A stretch of 32,040 nucleotides of DNA from Deltaproteobacteria bacterium (GCA_019306185.1 JAFDMD010000011.1:1-32040); one strand, 5' to 3'; shown: positions 17,568 to 26,658, counted from the stretch's first letter. Notes: a model not told the origin generated them from the sequence alone. Program-made: numbers and translations.

Positions 17568-18512
17568 TTATATAGATAAGCTTTTTTCCCGCAGTTTATC
17601 AAGAAAATTTTGCATGTCCGGATAAAGCTCGGCTTCAAAAGAAATATATTTTTCTGTTTTCGGATGTATAAAGCCGAGAGAATAGGAATGAAGCATTTGA
17701 CGGGTTAATTGAAACGGCTTTTCCTTTTCTTTTGATTTGCGGTTATTATATACGGCGTCTCCGACTACAGGATGTTTTATGGCAAATAGATGGACTCTTA
17801 TTTGATGGGTCCTGCCTGTTTTTATTTGAACTTGAAGAAGCGAAAAATCGCCGTATTTTTCTTTAACTTTATAAGCGGTTTCTGCGGTTTTGGAACGTTT
17901 TGTATCCGAAGCGATAAATTTTTTTCTATTTGCGGGGTGTCTTGTTATAGGTATGTTGATTTTACCGGTAGGCGTTATAGGTTCGCCGTGAACTATTACA
18001 AGGTATTGTTTTTTAACTGTTCTGTTTTTAAACTGACAAGCAAGTCTGTTATGGGCGTTATTATTTTTTGCAATTACCATAATGCCGGAAGTATCTTTAT
18101 CAAGTCTATGAACGATGCCGGGTCTTAATTCTCCGCCTATTCCTTCTATATTCGGGCAATGATATAATATGGCGTTTGCCAATGTGTTTGAGGAGTTGCC
18201 GCAAGCGGGATGGACTACAAGATTTGGCTGTTTGTTTATAACGATGATGTCTTTATCTTCAAATATAATTTTGATTTCTATGGGCTGAGGCTCTAATACA
18301 TTTTTTATAGGAGGAGGGACATTGATTGATATTATATCGTTTTGTATAACTTTATAGCTTGGTTTTTTTGTTTGTCCGAAAACTTTTATGTTTCCGTTTT
18401 TTATTAAGTTGGATATAAAACTTCTTGAATGTCGAGAAGTTTCGGAGGCTATAAAGGTATCAAGACGAATTCCCGCGTTTTCGGGTAAAACAGTAATTAT
18501 TTGCCCTGGCAT
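17568..18512 (-). CDS. rluD: RluA-family pseudouridine synthase (RluD type)
   Basis: Converts uridines of structured RNA, in RluD's case in helix 69 of 23S rRNA, to pseudouridine. Residues ~13-70 form an S4 RNA-binding domain (RLDTFIASETSRHSRSFISNLIKNGNIKV). The catalytic region has HRLDKDTSGIMVIAK with the nucleophilic Asp, and then KTGRTHQIRVHLFAIKHPVVGDAVY. 314 residues is family length. It starts five bases after the carD stop, so it is in the same operon. The RluD versus RluC substrate choice cannot be read from sequence. Confidence 0.93.
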   Translation of the reverse strand: MPGQIITVLPENAGIRLDTFIASETSRHSRSFISNLIKNGNIKVFGQTKKPSYKVIQNDIISINVPPPIKNVLEPQPIEIKIIFEDKDIIVINKQPNLVVHPACGNSSNTLANAILYHCPNIEGIGGELRPGIVHRLDKDTSGIMVIAKNNNAHNRLACQFKNRTVKKQYLVIVHGEPITPTGKINIPITRHPANRKKFIASDTKRSKTAETAYKVKEKYGDFSLLQVQIKTGRTHQIRVHLFAIKHPVVGDAVYNNRKSKEKEKPFQLTRQMLHSYSLGFIHPKTEKYISFEAELYPDMQNFLDKLREKSLSI

Positions 18513-18517
18513 ATTAT

Positions 18518-19105
18518 TTATTCAACGGCTTCTTTGCCGCCGTTGGGCGGGTTGTTGTTATCCTCTTTAAGATCATCTAACGGCAGTTCCGAAAACAGGG
18601 TTTCGATTTCAAATAATATATTTTTTTCATCCGTATTTTTAGCTATGGCAATTTCTTTTACAAGAAGGGAGTTTGCCGTGTCAAATAGTTTGCGCTCGCC
18701 AAAAGATAGGGTTTTGGTTAGTTTTAATATGTAAAGGTCTCTGAAAACTTCGGCTACGCTTAAAATGGAACCGGCTTTTAATTTGTCCGTATATTCTTTG
18801 TATCTTCTGTTCCATGTTTGGCGGTCTATATAAAAATCTTCTATGTTTCTAAGAACTTTATAAACTTCGGGGATGTAATCGGCTTTTATAACTTTTCTTA
18901 CGCCTATGTTGCAGACATTATCGACGGGTATCATAATTTTTATATTGTTTTCGATGATGTTCATTATATAAAAATTTTGCTGCTTGCCGCTTATTTTTTT
19001 ACTCTCGATTTTTTCTATAATGCCGACTCCATGAGCCGGATAAACAGCCATTTCATTTACTTTAAATGTCGTTGGGTTAGTATGCGTCTGGTCTTGAGAG
19101 ATCAT
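18518..19105 (-). CDS. carD: CarD/CdnL-family RNA polymerase-binding regulator
   Basis: CarD_CdnL_TRCF-type proteins bind the beta subunit of RNA polymerase and stabilise open complexes at rRNA and other promoters. Residues ~13-75 match the RNAP-interaction domain (FKVNEMAVYPAHGVGIIEKIE...IMIPVDNVCNIGVRKV), followed by a helical domain with the conserved Trp region (DRQTWNRRYKEYTDKLKAGS) and a C-terminal acidic, Asn/Pro-rich tail that may be disordered. AGAGGT precedes the ATG. Forms a two-gene unit with the pseudouridine synthase. Confidence 0.93.
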   Translation of the reverse strand: MISQDQTHTNPTTFKVNEMAVYPAHGVGIIEKIESKKISGKQQNFYIMNIIENNIKIMIPVDNVCNIGVRKVIKADYIPEVYKVLRNIEDFYIDRQTWNRRYKEYTDKLKAGSILSVAEVFRDLYILKLTKTLSFGERKLFDTANSLLVKEIAIAKNTDEKNILFEIETLFSELPLDDLKEDNNNPPNGGKEAVE

Positions 19106-19165
19106 ATATTATTTTACCTCTTTCAATTTTTTTCTTTAATACCATTATTTATAATATTAATCAAT

Positions 19166-19205
19166 AAAAAAAGGATTGACGTATAACGCCAATCCTTTTT
19201 TTTAT
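19166..19205 (-). terminator. Terminator after hppA
   Basis: An A-run leads into GGATTGACG / CGCCAATCC (one mismatch), followed by a long T-run. It lies 20 bp beyond the hppA stop on the minus strand and before the carD start. Confidence 0.8.
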
Positions 19206-19224
19206 TATTGAAAAGTTTAACCTA

Positions 19225-21246
19225 TTATAAAAACGGTATAAGAAGCAACGCTACAACGTTTAATATTTTTATCATAGGATTGATAGCAGGTCCTGCGGTA
19301 TCTTTGTAGGGATCGCCTACGGTATCGCCGGTAATAGCCGCTTTATGAGCTTCGCTGCCTTTGCCGCCATGATGACCGTCTTCAATATATTTTTTGGCGT
19401 TATCCCATGCCGCTCCGCCCGTAGTCATAGATATGGCTACAAATAGTCCGGTTGTAATACTTCCTATAAGAAGTCCTCCGAGAGCCTGAGGTCCGAGTAT
19501 AAAGCCTACCAAAACCGGAGCGAGAACCGGAAGGATTGCCGGAACCATCATTTTGGATAAAGCAAATTTGGTTACTATGTCAACGCATGCCGCATAGTCC
19601 GGTTTTGCTTTGCCTTCCATGATTCCTTTGATTTCTTTAAATTGTCTTCTTACTTCTTGAACAACCGCATGACCGGCTTCGCCTACCGCGGTCATTGCCA
19701 TAGAGGCGAACAAGAATGGAAGCAGTCCGCCGAGAAAGAGTCCGATTAATACGTTAACGTCGGAAAGATCAAAAGTAAGTTTTCTTCCCAAATGCTCGAA
19801 CTCCTGAGTATATGCCGAGAATAGAACAAGCGCCGCAAGTCCTGCGGAGCCTATTGCATAACCTTTTGTTACGGCTTTTGTAGTATTTCCTACGGCGTCA
19901 AGAGGGTCGGTAACCGCTCGGACGCTTTCGTCCATTTCAGCCATTTCCGCAATTCCGCCGGCATTATCGGTAATAGGTCCGTAAGCGTCTATCGCTATAA
20001 CCATACCTGTCATAGAAAGCATTGAAACCGCCGCAGTTGCAATTCCGTAAAGTCCGCCGAGAGCGTTTGCCGCGAATATAGCGGCGCAGATGGCAAGAAC
20101 AGGGAGAGCGGTTGACTGCATGCTTACCGCAAGCCCTCTGATAATATTTGTGCCGTGTCCGGTAGTGGAAGCTTCCGCTATATCTTTAACCGGCTTTCTT
20201 AGTCCCGTATAATATTCGGTAATAAAAACTATAACAACCGTTAGTATAAGTCCGACTAAAGCCGAAAGATATATTGAGGTAGTATTTACGCCTTCAAGAT
20301 CCGCTAAAAGTTTATTTGTTGCGAAATAGAATGCTATACCGGCAATGATTGCGGAACCGAACATTCCTTTATAAAGAGCGCCCATTATATAGTCGCTGCC
20401 TTCTTTCAATTTTACGAAAAATATCGCTATCATTGAAGCCACAATTGATATAGCCCCGAGAACAAGCGGGAATACTATAGCGGAAGCAGAGCCTCTGAAA
20501 ATGATTTCGGCAAGAACCATTGCCGCAACCGTAGTAACCGCATAGGTTTCAAAAAGGTCTGCCGCCATACCGGCGCAGTCCCCTACGTTATCCCCTACAT
20601 TATCCGCTATGGTGGCGGGGTTTCTGGGATCGTCTTCAGGAATTCCGGCTTCTAATTTGCCGACTAAGTCCGCTCCTACGTCAGCGCCTTTTGTAAAAAT
20701 ACCGCCTCCAAGTCTTGCAAAGATCGATATAAGGCTTCCTCCGAAACCGAGAGCTATAAGCGCTACGGATATTTTCTTAGGGTCCAAACCTAAATTGGTA
20801 AGAAGAGCAAAAAGTCCGGCGCATACGGTAAGAGCAAGAGAGGCTACTATCATTCCCGTAACGGAGCCTCCTCTAAACGCCATCATAAGCCCCGCATTTA
20901 ATCCGCTTTTTGCGGCTTCGGCGGTTCGAACGTTAGCAATAACCGAAACTCTCATTCCTATGTAGCCTGCCATAAATGAGGCTACCGCGCCCAAAGTAAA
21001 TCCAAAGCAGGCGTATCCGCCGTATCCGGGCGCAAATAGAATGATTATAGCAAGAATAACTCCTACTATCAGCATACTCCTCATCTGACGATTAAGATAT
21101 GCTATGGCTCCATCCTTTATGGCAGCAGCGATTTCATTCATTCTTTCATTCCCTGCGGGAGCTTTTTTAACGCTCGCCGCTAGAATGATAGAAAAAATTA
21201 CGCCTACGATGCCCACAAGTGTACAAATCCACGCTAAATTTTCCAT
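19225..21246 (-). CDS. hppA: Membrane-bound proton-translocating pyrophosphatase (K+-independent type)
   Basis: An integral membrane pump that couples PPi hydrolysis to cation export. 673 residues with about sixteen membrane helices. The pyrophosphate-binding motifs are present: DVGADLVGK near residue 190, then [22 protein letters not shown], and a late DNAKKYIE. The stretch [17 protein letters not shown] carries the Lys/Thr pair that marks K+-independent enzymes (K+-dependent ones have Ala/Gly there), and all characterised K+-independent members pump H+. GGAGG lies before the ATG. Follows pth by 35 bp at the end of the ispE-prs-rplY-pth run and is closed by a terminator. Confidence 0.96.
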   Translation of the reverse strand: MENLAWICTLVGIVGVIFSIILAASVKKAPAGNERMNEIAAAIKDGAIAYLNRQMRSMLIVGVILAIIILFAPGYGGYACFGFTLGAVASFMAGYIGMRVSVIANVRTAEAAKSGLNAGLMMAFRGGSVTGMIVASLALTVCAGLFALLTNLGLDPKKISVALIALGFGGSLISIFARLGGGIFTKGADVGADLVGKLEAGIPEDDPRNPATIADNVGDNVGDCAGMAADLFETYAVTTVAAMVLAEIIFRGSASAIVFPLVLGAISIVASMIAIFFVKLKEGSDYIMGALYKGMFGSAIIAGIAFYFATNKLLADLEGVNTTSIYLSALVGLILTVVIVFITEYYTGLRKPVKDIAEASTTGHGTNIIRGLAVSMQSTALPVLAICAAIFAANALGGLYGIATAAVSMLSMTGMVIAIDAYGPITDNAGGIAEMAEMDESVRAVTDPLDAVGNTTKAVTKGYAIGSAGLAALVLFSAYTQEFEHLGRKLTFDLSDVNVLIGLFLGGLLPFLFASMAMTAVGEAGHAVVQEVRRQFKEIKGIMEGKAKPDYAACVDIVTKFALSKMMVPAILPVLAPVLVGFILGPQALGGLLIGSITTGLFVAISMTTGGAAWDNAKKYIEDGHHGGKGSEAHKAAITGDTVGDPYKDTAGPAINPMIKILNVVALLLIPFL

Positions 21247-21281
21247 TTTTCCTCCGTTTTTGAAAAATCAACAACAATATA

Positions 21282-21851
21282 TTATTTCCTATTAAAATAG
21301 TTCATACTATCTTTAACGCCTTTGAGAAGTATTGATATAGTCGCTTCTTTTGCTTTGTTTATTAGGGTTTGTATATTTTTTTTCTCGCGATAGTCGTAAG
21401 GTTTAAGAACATAATCGGATATTGCGATTATGTTTTCGGTTTCGGGTCTTCCTACGCCGAAACGAACTCTTACGAAATTATTATTTCCGAGATTTTCTAT
21501 TATTGAACGAATGCCTTTATGGCCTCCGTCTCCCCCTTTTTCTTTTATTTGTATTCTGCCTAACAAAAGGTCTATATCGTCATGTATAACTATTATATCC
21601 GTATGTTTTATATTGTAATAATCGGAAAATTGTTTAATCGTAAAACCGCTTAAATTCATGTACGTTGTCGGTTTTACGAGTATAACTTGTTTATTTTCGA
21701 TTATTTCTTTCGAATATAATGAGTTAAACTTTTTTTTATTGATATTTATAGAGTAAGCTTGCGCAATAGTCTCTATTATATCAAAGCCCGCATTATGGCG
21801 GGTATGTTTATATTTTTTACCCGGGTTGCCGAGCCCAGCTATTATTTTTAT
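21282..21851 (-). CDS. pth: Peptidyl-tRNA hydrolase, apparently starting at AUA
   Basis: Pth releases peptides from tRNAs that dropped off ribosomes. The ORF track starts at an internal ATG (21659), giving 125 residues without the N-terminal active-site part. Upstream the same frame is open and reads (I)KIIAGLGNPGKKYKHTRHNAGFD...VKPTTYMNLSG, a textbook Pth with N9 and the catalytic H19; D in VIHDDIDL is also present. From 21851 the product is 189 residues, normal length. No ATG, GTG or TTG occurs in those 64 codons; the codon at the expected start is ATA at 21851-21849, within ATAA overlapping the rplY stop, and AGAGGA lies nine bases before it. The start is either a real AUA codon or a G-to-A change or error in an ancestral ATGA. 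Confidence 0.85.
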   Translation of the reverse strand: MKIIAGLGNPGKKYKHTRHNAGFDIIETIAQAYSININKKKFNSLYSKEIIENKQVILVKPTTYMNLSGFTIKQFSDYYNIKHTDIIVIHDDIDLLLGRIQIKEKGGDGGHKGIRSIIENLGNNNFVRVRFGVGRPETENIIAISDYVLKPYDYREKKNIQTLINKAKEATISILLKGVKDSMNYFNRK

Positions 21852-22516
21852 TTATTTTTATCCTCTTTTTTTTCTTCGTCGGCAGTTTCTTCGCCGGTTT
21901 CTTCGTCGGCAGTTTCTTCGCCGTCAATCTCTTCTTCTTCCTCTTCCACAACTTCTTCCGCCATAGGACTTGCTATGGTTAATAAAGTAAATCTTTGGTC
22001 AAATGGTATTTCAATGTTTTCGCCCAGATTTATTTCGTCTATATGTATTGAATCGCCTATCTCAAGCTTGCTTATATCTAATTCAACCGATTCCGGTATT
22101 TCGATGGGCAAACAAATGATTTCTATTTCGCGTCTTAATATTTGTAATATTCCGCCGTTTTCAACTCCTATCGAGTGTCCTTTTGTAGTAACCGGAATTG
22201 TTATTTTTATTGTTTTATCCATGTCTATTTCATAGAAATCCGCATGCAGATAAGTCAAACTTACGGGATGACGCTGCAATTCTTTAATCATAACCGTTTT
22301 TTTAGAGCCGTCGTCAAATATAATGTCTAAAATAGCTTGACTGCCGGATTTGTTTTTTAAAGCGGTTTGCATATCTTTGGCATTGACCGATAATAAGATG
22401 TTGTCGGCTTTATTTCCGTAAAGAATAGCCGGCATTCTTCCTTCTGTACGAAGTCTTCTTGCGGGGTTATTGCCGGTCGTTTTTCTGGTTATTGCTTTAA
22501 GTTTAACTTTTTCCAA
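21848..22516 (-). CDS. rplY: 50S ribosomal protein L25/general stress protein Ctc
   Basis: Binds 5S rRNA in the large subunit. The 222 residues form the L25 N-terminal domain (KAITRKTTGNNPARRLRTEGRMPAILYG, then LKELQRHPVSLTYLHADFYEID) and the C-terminal TL5/Ctc beta domain (VTTKGHSIGVENGGILQILRREIEIICLPIEIPE). The tail is a low-complexity acidic run (EEEEEEIDGEETADEETGEETADEE...) built partly from a 27-bp tandem duplication. The start is TTG at 22516 with AGGAG upstream. It follows prs by 22 bp and overlaps pth by four bases. Confidence 0.95.
   Translation of the reverse strand: MEKVKLKAITRKTTGNNPARRLRTEGRMPAILYGNKADNILLSVNAKDMQTALKNKSGSQAILDIIFDDGSKKTVMIKELQRHPVSLTYLHADFYEIDMDKTIKITIPVTTKGHSIGVENGGILQILRREIEIICLPIEIPESVELDISKLEIGDSIHIDEINLGENIEIPFDQRFTLLTIASPMAEEVVEEEEEEIDGEETADEETGEETADEEKKEDKNK
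21871..21924. repeat. 27-bp tandem duplication in the rplY acidic tail
   Basis: Two adjacent 27-bp copies (21871-21897 and 21898-21924) differ at one base. The unit is nine codons, so the duplication keeps the frame and lengthens the acidic tail. Confidence 0.85.
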
Positions 22517-22538
22517 AACTTTTTCTCCTTTTAAAAAT

Positions 22539-23483
22539 TTATACGAACAGCGAATTAACCGAATCGCCCGTATGACTTCTTATAATCGCTTCTCCGAGAA
22601 GTTCCGAAATGGAAAGGACTTTTATTTTGCCGCATTCTTCGGCATGTTCGGATAACGGTATTGTATCGGTAACTATAAGGCTTTCCAAATTTGAATCGGA
22701 TATTCTTTTAACTGCCGGACCCGACAAAACGGGGTGAGAGCAGCAAGCATATACTTTTTTTACCCCTTTGCTTAATAATAGGTTTACCGCTTCGGTTAAA
22801 GTGCCTGCAGTATCTACCATGTCGTCTAATATCACGGCGATTTTATTTTTAACGTCTCCTATAACCTCCATAGCTTTTACTTTATTAGGTTCGTCTCGAC
22901 GCTTGTTGATAATGGCAAGCCCTGCGTTGTCAAGACGTTTTGCAAATGCCCGCGCTCTTTCTACGCCTCCGGCGTCCGGAGATACTATAACAAGCTTTTC
23001 TTTAAAGTAATTTTTCATATATTTGAGCAATACAGGAGCAGCGAAGAGGTTGTCCACCGGAATATCAAAAAAGCCTTGTATTTGCCCCGTATGCAGATCC
23101 GTTGTAATGACTCGGTTTGCGCCTGCCGTAGTAATAAGATCCGCGACAAGCTTTGCGCTTATCGGAACTCTGGGTTCTACTTTTTTATCCTGACGCGCAT
23201 AGCCGTAATATGGTATAACAGCGGTTACTCTTCTTGCCGAAGACCGTTTAAAAGCGTCTAACATCATTAGAAGCTCTACAAGGTTTTCATTTACGGGAGG
23301 AGATACGGATTGAATGATAAAAATATCTTTAAGTCGGACGTTTTCATTGATTTCTATTCTGATTTCTCCGTCGCTAAATCTATCCACTTTAGCGCTGCCA
23401 AGAGGTAGGTCGATATATTTGCATACCGCTTGAGCAAGCTTATAATTGGAGTTTCCGCTAAAAAGCATTATATCGTTATTCAT
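22539..23483 (-). CDS. prs: Ribose-phosphate pyrophosphokinase (PRPP synthetase)
   Basis: Makes PRPP from ribose 5-phosphate and ATP for nucleotide, His and Trp synthesis. 314 residues, class I length. Motifs: [56 protein letters not shown] (the ATP-binding and flexible-loop region), [20 protein letters not shown], and the PRPP-binding loop [12 protein letters not shown]. It lies between tRNA-Gln and rplY, an order common in Deltaproteobacteria. Confidence 0.97.
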   Translation of the reverse strand: MNNDIMLFSGNSNYKLAQAVCKYIDLPLGSAKVDRFSDGEIRIEINENVRLKDIFIIQSVSPPVNENLVELLMMLDAFKRSSARRVTAVIPYYGYARQDKKVEPRVPISAKLVADLITTAGANRVITTDLHTGQIQGFFDIPVDNLFAAPVLLKYMKNYFKEKLVIVSPDAGGVERARAFAKRLDNAGLAIINKRRDEPNKVKAMEVIGDVKNKIAVILDDMVDTAGTLTEAVNLLLSKGVKKVYACCSHPVLSGPAVKRISDSNLESLIVTDTIPLSEHAEECGKIKVLSISELLGEAIIRSHTGDSVNSLFV

Positions 23484-23539
23484 AAATTTTCTCTGACGTT
23501 TTTATATAAAACCGAAAATATGTTATTGTCTAATATATT

Positions 23540-23614
23540 TGGCTGGGGCGGGAGGATTCGAACCCCCAAATGCAAGGTCCAAAACCTTGTGTCTTACCAT
23601 TTGACGACGCCCCA
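23540..23614 (-). tRNA. tRNA-Gln (UUG)
   Basis: Minus-strand cloverleaf: acceptor TGGGGCG/CGCCCCA, anticodon arm CAAGG TTTTGGA CCTTG with anticodon TTG, T-arm GGGGG TTCGAAT CCTCC, discriminator G and encoded CCA (23542-23540). Sits between ispE and prs. Confidence 0.97.
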
Positions 23615-23653
23615 ATATAAATTATTTGTTTGTTCCGATAATCAAAATTTTTA

Positions 23654-24496
23654 TTAAACGATTAATTTCGTATTAAAAACGATTAATTGTTTATTTTTTA
23701 AAAAGTATTCAAAAGCGTTAGTTGCCGTTGTAAAATCTTTAAAAATACCGAAAATTGCAGAACCGCTTCCGGTCATTAAGGTTTTATCCGCTTTATTTCG
23801 GATAAAATCTTTTTTTATATCCGATATTTGCGGATAAAAAGGCTCAACCGCCTCTTCAAGATTATTTTTAATATAGATTTTATCTTTTCGATTTATAAAA
23901 AATGGATATTTATTTCTCTTTTTAGTATTTGTCAATCCTAAATTCTTTTTAATTTCGTTAAATTTTTTATAAGCCCAAGAGGTCGAGACTTCAAAACGGG
24001 GGTAAACCACAACGATATTAAAAGGATAAAGCCCTTTATACTCGTAAAGTTTTTCGCCTATGCCTGTCGCGAGCGCCGGTTTGGAACGAATAAAAAAAGG
24101 AACGTCCGCCCCTATTTTTAAGCCTATTTTTTCTAATTTTTCAACTGAAAAAGTTTGATAATGTTTATTTAAAGCCGTAAGAACCGCGGCGGCGTTGCCG
24201 CTGCCTCCTCCGAGACCGGCTCCCGCGGGTATTTTTTTATTTATTGTTATTTTTACTCCGGCTTTTATGTTTGCTTCTTTAAAAAAAAGATCTGCCGCTT
24301 TAAAAGCAAGGTTGTCTTCTTGAGCGCATATTTTGGGGTTGCATTCCACAAGAATTTTTTTTTGGTCAAATATAAAAGAAAGGGCGTCAAATATTGCTAT
24401 AGGGCATATAAGGGTTTCGATATTGTGATAACCGTCCGCTCTTTGATTTTTTATTTTAAGATATAGGTTTATTTTTGCGGGGGAGAGAATTTTCAT
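23654..24496 (-). CDS. ispE: 4-diphosphocytidyl-2-C-methyl-D-erythritol kinase
   Basis: A GHMP-fold kinase that phosphorylates CDP-ME in the MEP isoprenoid pathway. The N-terminus MKILSPAKINLYLKI carries the active-site Lys, GAGLGGGSGNAAAVL is the ATP-binding glycine loop, and IGADVPFFI carries the catalytic Asp; LMTGSGSAIFGIF is the C-terminal glycine motif. The ATG at 24496 (280 residues) matches the family start; the track's start at 24538 overlaps the preceding small ORF. No strong ribosome site is seen for either. First gene of the ispE - tRNA-Gln - prs - rplY - pth - hppA run. Confidence 0.94.
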   Translation of the reverse strand: MKILSPAKINLYLKIKNQRADGYHNIETLICPIAIFDALSFIFDQKKILVECNPKICAQEDNLAFKAADLFFKEANIKAGVKITINKKIPAGAGLGGGSGNAAAVLTALNKHYQTFSVEKLEKIGLKIGADVPFFIRSKPALATGIGEKLYEYKGLYPFNIVVVYPRFEVSTSWAYKKFNEIKKNLGLTNTKKRNKYPFFINRKDKIYIKNNLEEAVEPFYPQISDIKKDFIRNKADKTLMTGSGSAIFGIFKDFTTATNAFEYFLKNKQLIVFNTKLIV

Positions 24497-24525
24497 TACT
24501 TGCGTTTCAGCGCGATTTGCTATCT

Positions 24526-24714
24526 TTATATATACCATATGGAAACCAGAGAATAAAACTTGTCCTCATTGTTATCAAAAGCATAATTTTGTTTAATATG
24601 TTTTATCTCAATGTTATTGTTATTATCAAGCCAGTTGTTTATCTCCTTTTCTAATTTGCCGATTTTACTTAAACCAATTAAACAAGAAGAATCCGAAATG
24701 ACTGTTTTAGACAT
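24526..24714 (-). CDS. Chimeric remnant of a PIN (DUF3368-type) toxin
   Basis: The 62-residue product begins MSKTVISDSSCLIGLSKIGKLE, matching the first strand and helix of DUF3368-type PIN toxins that pair with UPF0175 antitoxins. The rest, KEINNWLDNNNNIEIKHIKQNYAF...FYSLVSIWYI, does not look like PIN: no further catalytic Asp or Glu set is present, and it resembles the C-terminus of unrelated short proteins ending in IxxxxxWYE-like strands. This looks like a fusion by deletion, keeping only the first catalytic Asp. Its ATG overlaps the antitoxin stop by eight bases, so it is translated but probably not a working RNase. Confidence 0.65.
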   Translation of the reverse strand: MSKTVISDSSCLIGLSKIGKLEKEINNWLDNNNNIEIKHIKQNYAFDNNEDKFYSLVSIWYI

Positions 24715-24970
24715 TCGTTAGTTTCTCCATGTCTTTTCTCAAATCTTCTTTATTATAAAGGATTGGTATTTTGAGCCTGCGATTCATCTCAAAATACTCC
24801 CACTGGCTAAAGCCCCCGAGTTCGCAAGCTTTGCTTAATGAAATTTGTTTATGCTCATATAAAAAAAACGCAATAATCTGTTTTATATCATGGCTTATGT
24901 TGTTTAAATCTAAACCGGCTTGAAAAGCAATTGCCGCAGGTATTTCAAATTTTACGCTTAATGTATTCAT
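24707..24970 (-). CDS. UPF0175-family antitoxin-like protein
   Basis: An 87-residue protein with the UPF0175 pattern: VKFEIPAAIAFQAGLDLNNISHDIKQIIAFFLYEHKQISLSKACELGGFSQWEYFEMNRRLKIPI. The middle helices (SLSKACELGGFSQWEF) form a helix-turn-helix-like DNA-binding segment, and the family usually sits before a DUF3368 PIN toxin. That order is kept here but the toxin is truncated. AAAGGT lies eight bases before the ATG. It may autoregulate the pair or silence a related toxin elsewhere. Confidence 0.85.
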   Translation of the reverse strand: MNTLSVKFEIPAAIAFQAGLDLNNISHDIKQIIAFFLYEHKQISLSKACELGGFSQWEYFEMNRRLKIPILYNKEDLRKDMEKLTNV

Positions 24971-25054
24971 AGTCGTTTACCTTTTCTTATGGGCGATTAC
25001 ATATTTAACTCATACTTTTTTTGCGGGAGAAAGAAGTTTTATTTGATAGATATG

Positions 25055-25086
25055 ATATAGGGAGGTTGTATTCAACCTCCCTATAT
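25055..25086. terminator. Strong hairpin after the DegP gene
   Basis: A perfect 14-bp stem, ATATAGGGAGGTTG / CAACCTCCCTATAT, encloses a four-base loop, five bases beyond the degP stop. The T-rich tail is on the plus-strand side, not downstream of degP, so it may stabilise the mRNA 3' end as much as terminate. Confidence 0.6.
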
Positions 25087-25090
25087 TGTT

Positions 25091-26536
25091 TTATTTTATT
25101 AGTTTAACAACCATATAGCCTCTGTCCGCTCTTTTAATATAAAATTTTATTGTTTCTCCGGCTTTGGTTTTTTTAATTGCAGCCTTGTAATCTGTTTTTG
25201 ATTTTATGATTTTGCGATTTATTTCTTTTATAATATCGAATTTTGCCAAACCGGCTTCGGAGCCTTTTTTATCCGGATCCATATTGATTATAATAACGCC
25301 TTCTTTGTCCGTTATTCCGGTTTTTTCCATTATTTCCGGCGTAATGTCCGCTACGCTTATTCCAAGCTCGTCTGTTTCCGCCTCTTTTTCTTTATATTCG
25401 GAAGATGATAATTTTTCGCTTTCTCTTTTTGCTATTTTAACCGTAAAGATTTTTTTAACGCCGTTTCTCAACACTGTTATGTCAACCGATTTACCCGCTT
25501 TAATTCCGGCTATTGTGGCGGAAAGTTCTCTTGAGGTTTCTATTTTTTTGCCGTCTGCTTGTACGATTATGTCGTTTGCTTTTATGCCGGCTTTATCTGC
25601 GGGATCGCCCGGGAATACTTTGCCGATAAGAACCCCTTTTGTATCTTTTAAGCCTTTATATTCGGCAAGCTCTTCGGTTAAATTCTGTATTTGAACGCCA
25701 AGCCAACCTCGCGCGTATTCTCCGTGTTCTTTTAATTGTCGAATTATATCTCCGGCAAGATTCATGGGTATTGCAAAGCCTATTCCGTTTCCTCCGGCTA
25801 TAATTGCGGTATTTATGCCTATTACTTCGCCGTTCATGTTTATTAGGGGTCCGCCGCTGTTTCCAAAATTAATGGAAGCGTCGGTTTGAATAAAGTCATC
25901 GTAAGGTCCGGAGCCTATTACTCTGCCTTTTGCGCTTACAATGCCTGCCGTTACGGTATGTTCCAATCCAAACGGGCTGCCTATGGCGATTACCCACTCG
26001 CCCACTTTTAATTGATCGGAATCGCCTATTTTTATCGCGTTAAGTTTTTCGTTTGTTTTTACTTTAATAAGGGCAAGGTCTGTTTCCGGATCTCGTCCTA
26101 CTATTTCGGCTTCAAGCTCTTTGCCGTCTTGTATTTTTACTTTTATTTCATCCGCGTTTTGTATAACGTGATTGTTGGTAACTATGTAGCCTTCTTTATC
26201 TATTATAAAACCGGAGCCAAGACTTGTTTCTTTACGCTCTTTTTGATTTTGTTCTCCGAAAAACTTTTCAAAGAATTCATTCATAGGATCATTTTTATCA
26301 AAAGGACCATTAAAAAAATAATGTTTTGATACCGGGCTTTTTCCTTTGATAATTTTAACGGCGCTGATGTTTACAACGCCGGGAATAACAGACTCGGAAA
26401 GTTTTGAAAAGTTTTGGGGTATCATTCGGACGGCTTGTTCTTCTTTCGCATATCCGAAGGAGGAAAAAGCGGTTATTAATAAAATAAAAAATAAAGCAAA
26501 GGTAAGCGTAAGCGCCTTGTTTGAATTTTTTTTCAT
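25091..26536 (-). CDS. degP: Do-family periplasmic serine protease (DegP/HtrA)
   Basis: A periplasmic protease/chaperone for misfolded envelope proteins. Residues 1-30 are a signal peptide (KALTLTFALFFILLITAFSSFGYA). The trypsin-like domain has the triad H123 (TNNHVI), D153 (TDLALIKV) and S227 (GNSGGPL). Two PDZ domains follow, at ~270-360 (GWLGVQIQNL...GDPADKAGIKANDIIVQADGKKI) and ~390-480 (LGISVADITPEI...GSEAGLAKFDIIKEINRK). 481 residues is normal. The gene follows the DUF1844 gene by 122 bp, with a possible terminator hairpin between them. Confidence 0.96.
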   Translation of the reverse strand: MKKNSNKALTLTFALFFILLITAFSSFGYAKEEQAVRMIPQNFSKLSESVIPGVVNISAVKIIKGKSPVSKHYFFNGPFDKNDPMNEFFEKFFGEQNQKERKETSLGSGFIIDKEGYIVTNNHVIQNADEIKVKIQDGKELEAEIVGRDPETDLALIKVKTNEKLNAIKIGDSDQLKVGEWVIAIGSPFGLEHTVTAGIVSAKGRVIGSGPYDDFIQTDASINFGNSGGPLINMNGEVIGINTAIIAGGNGIGFAIPMNLAGDIIRQLKEHGEYARGWLGVQIQNLTEELAEYKGLKDTKGVLIGKVFPGDPADKAGIKANDIIVQADGKKIETSRELSATIAGIKAGKSVDITVLRNGVKKIFTVKIAKRESEKLSSSEYKEKEAETDELGISVADITPEIMEKTGITDKEGVIIINMDPDKKGSEAGLAKFDIIKEINRKIIKSKTDYKAAIKKTKAGETIKFYIKRADRGYMVVKLIK

Positions 26537-26584
26537 TTATTTTTCCTTTTCTGATTACGAGATTCTGCTTTGCCGGTTTTGTTA

Positions 26585-26616
26585 AAACAAGGCGACAAAC
26601 TTATAAAGCCTGTTTT
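26585..26616 (-). terminator. Possible terminator between DUF1844 gene and degP
   Basis: On the minus strand AAAACAGGC pairs with GCCTTGTTTT (one bulge), and the 3' arm runs into TTTTAA. Weak but correctly placed after the DUF1844 gene. Confidence 0.4.
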
Positions 26617-26658
26617 GCTTGGCAAGCGGGAAATCTCTATTTAATTTTTGTTTGAAAA

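Noticed and set aside
21282-21659. Taking pth as a 125-residue protein starting at the internal ATG
   Set aside because: That would remove the GLGNPG...HN active-site half, which is perfectly preserved upstream in the same frame.
21759-22235. 158-residue plus-strand ORF
   Set aside because: It is the Ser-rich antisense shadow of the acidic tail and body of rplY.
23430-23657. 75-residue plus-strand ORF over tRNA-Gln
   Set aside because: Spurious; it reads through the reverse complement of the tRNA, giving the familiar WGGRIRTP artefact.
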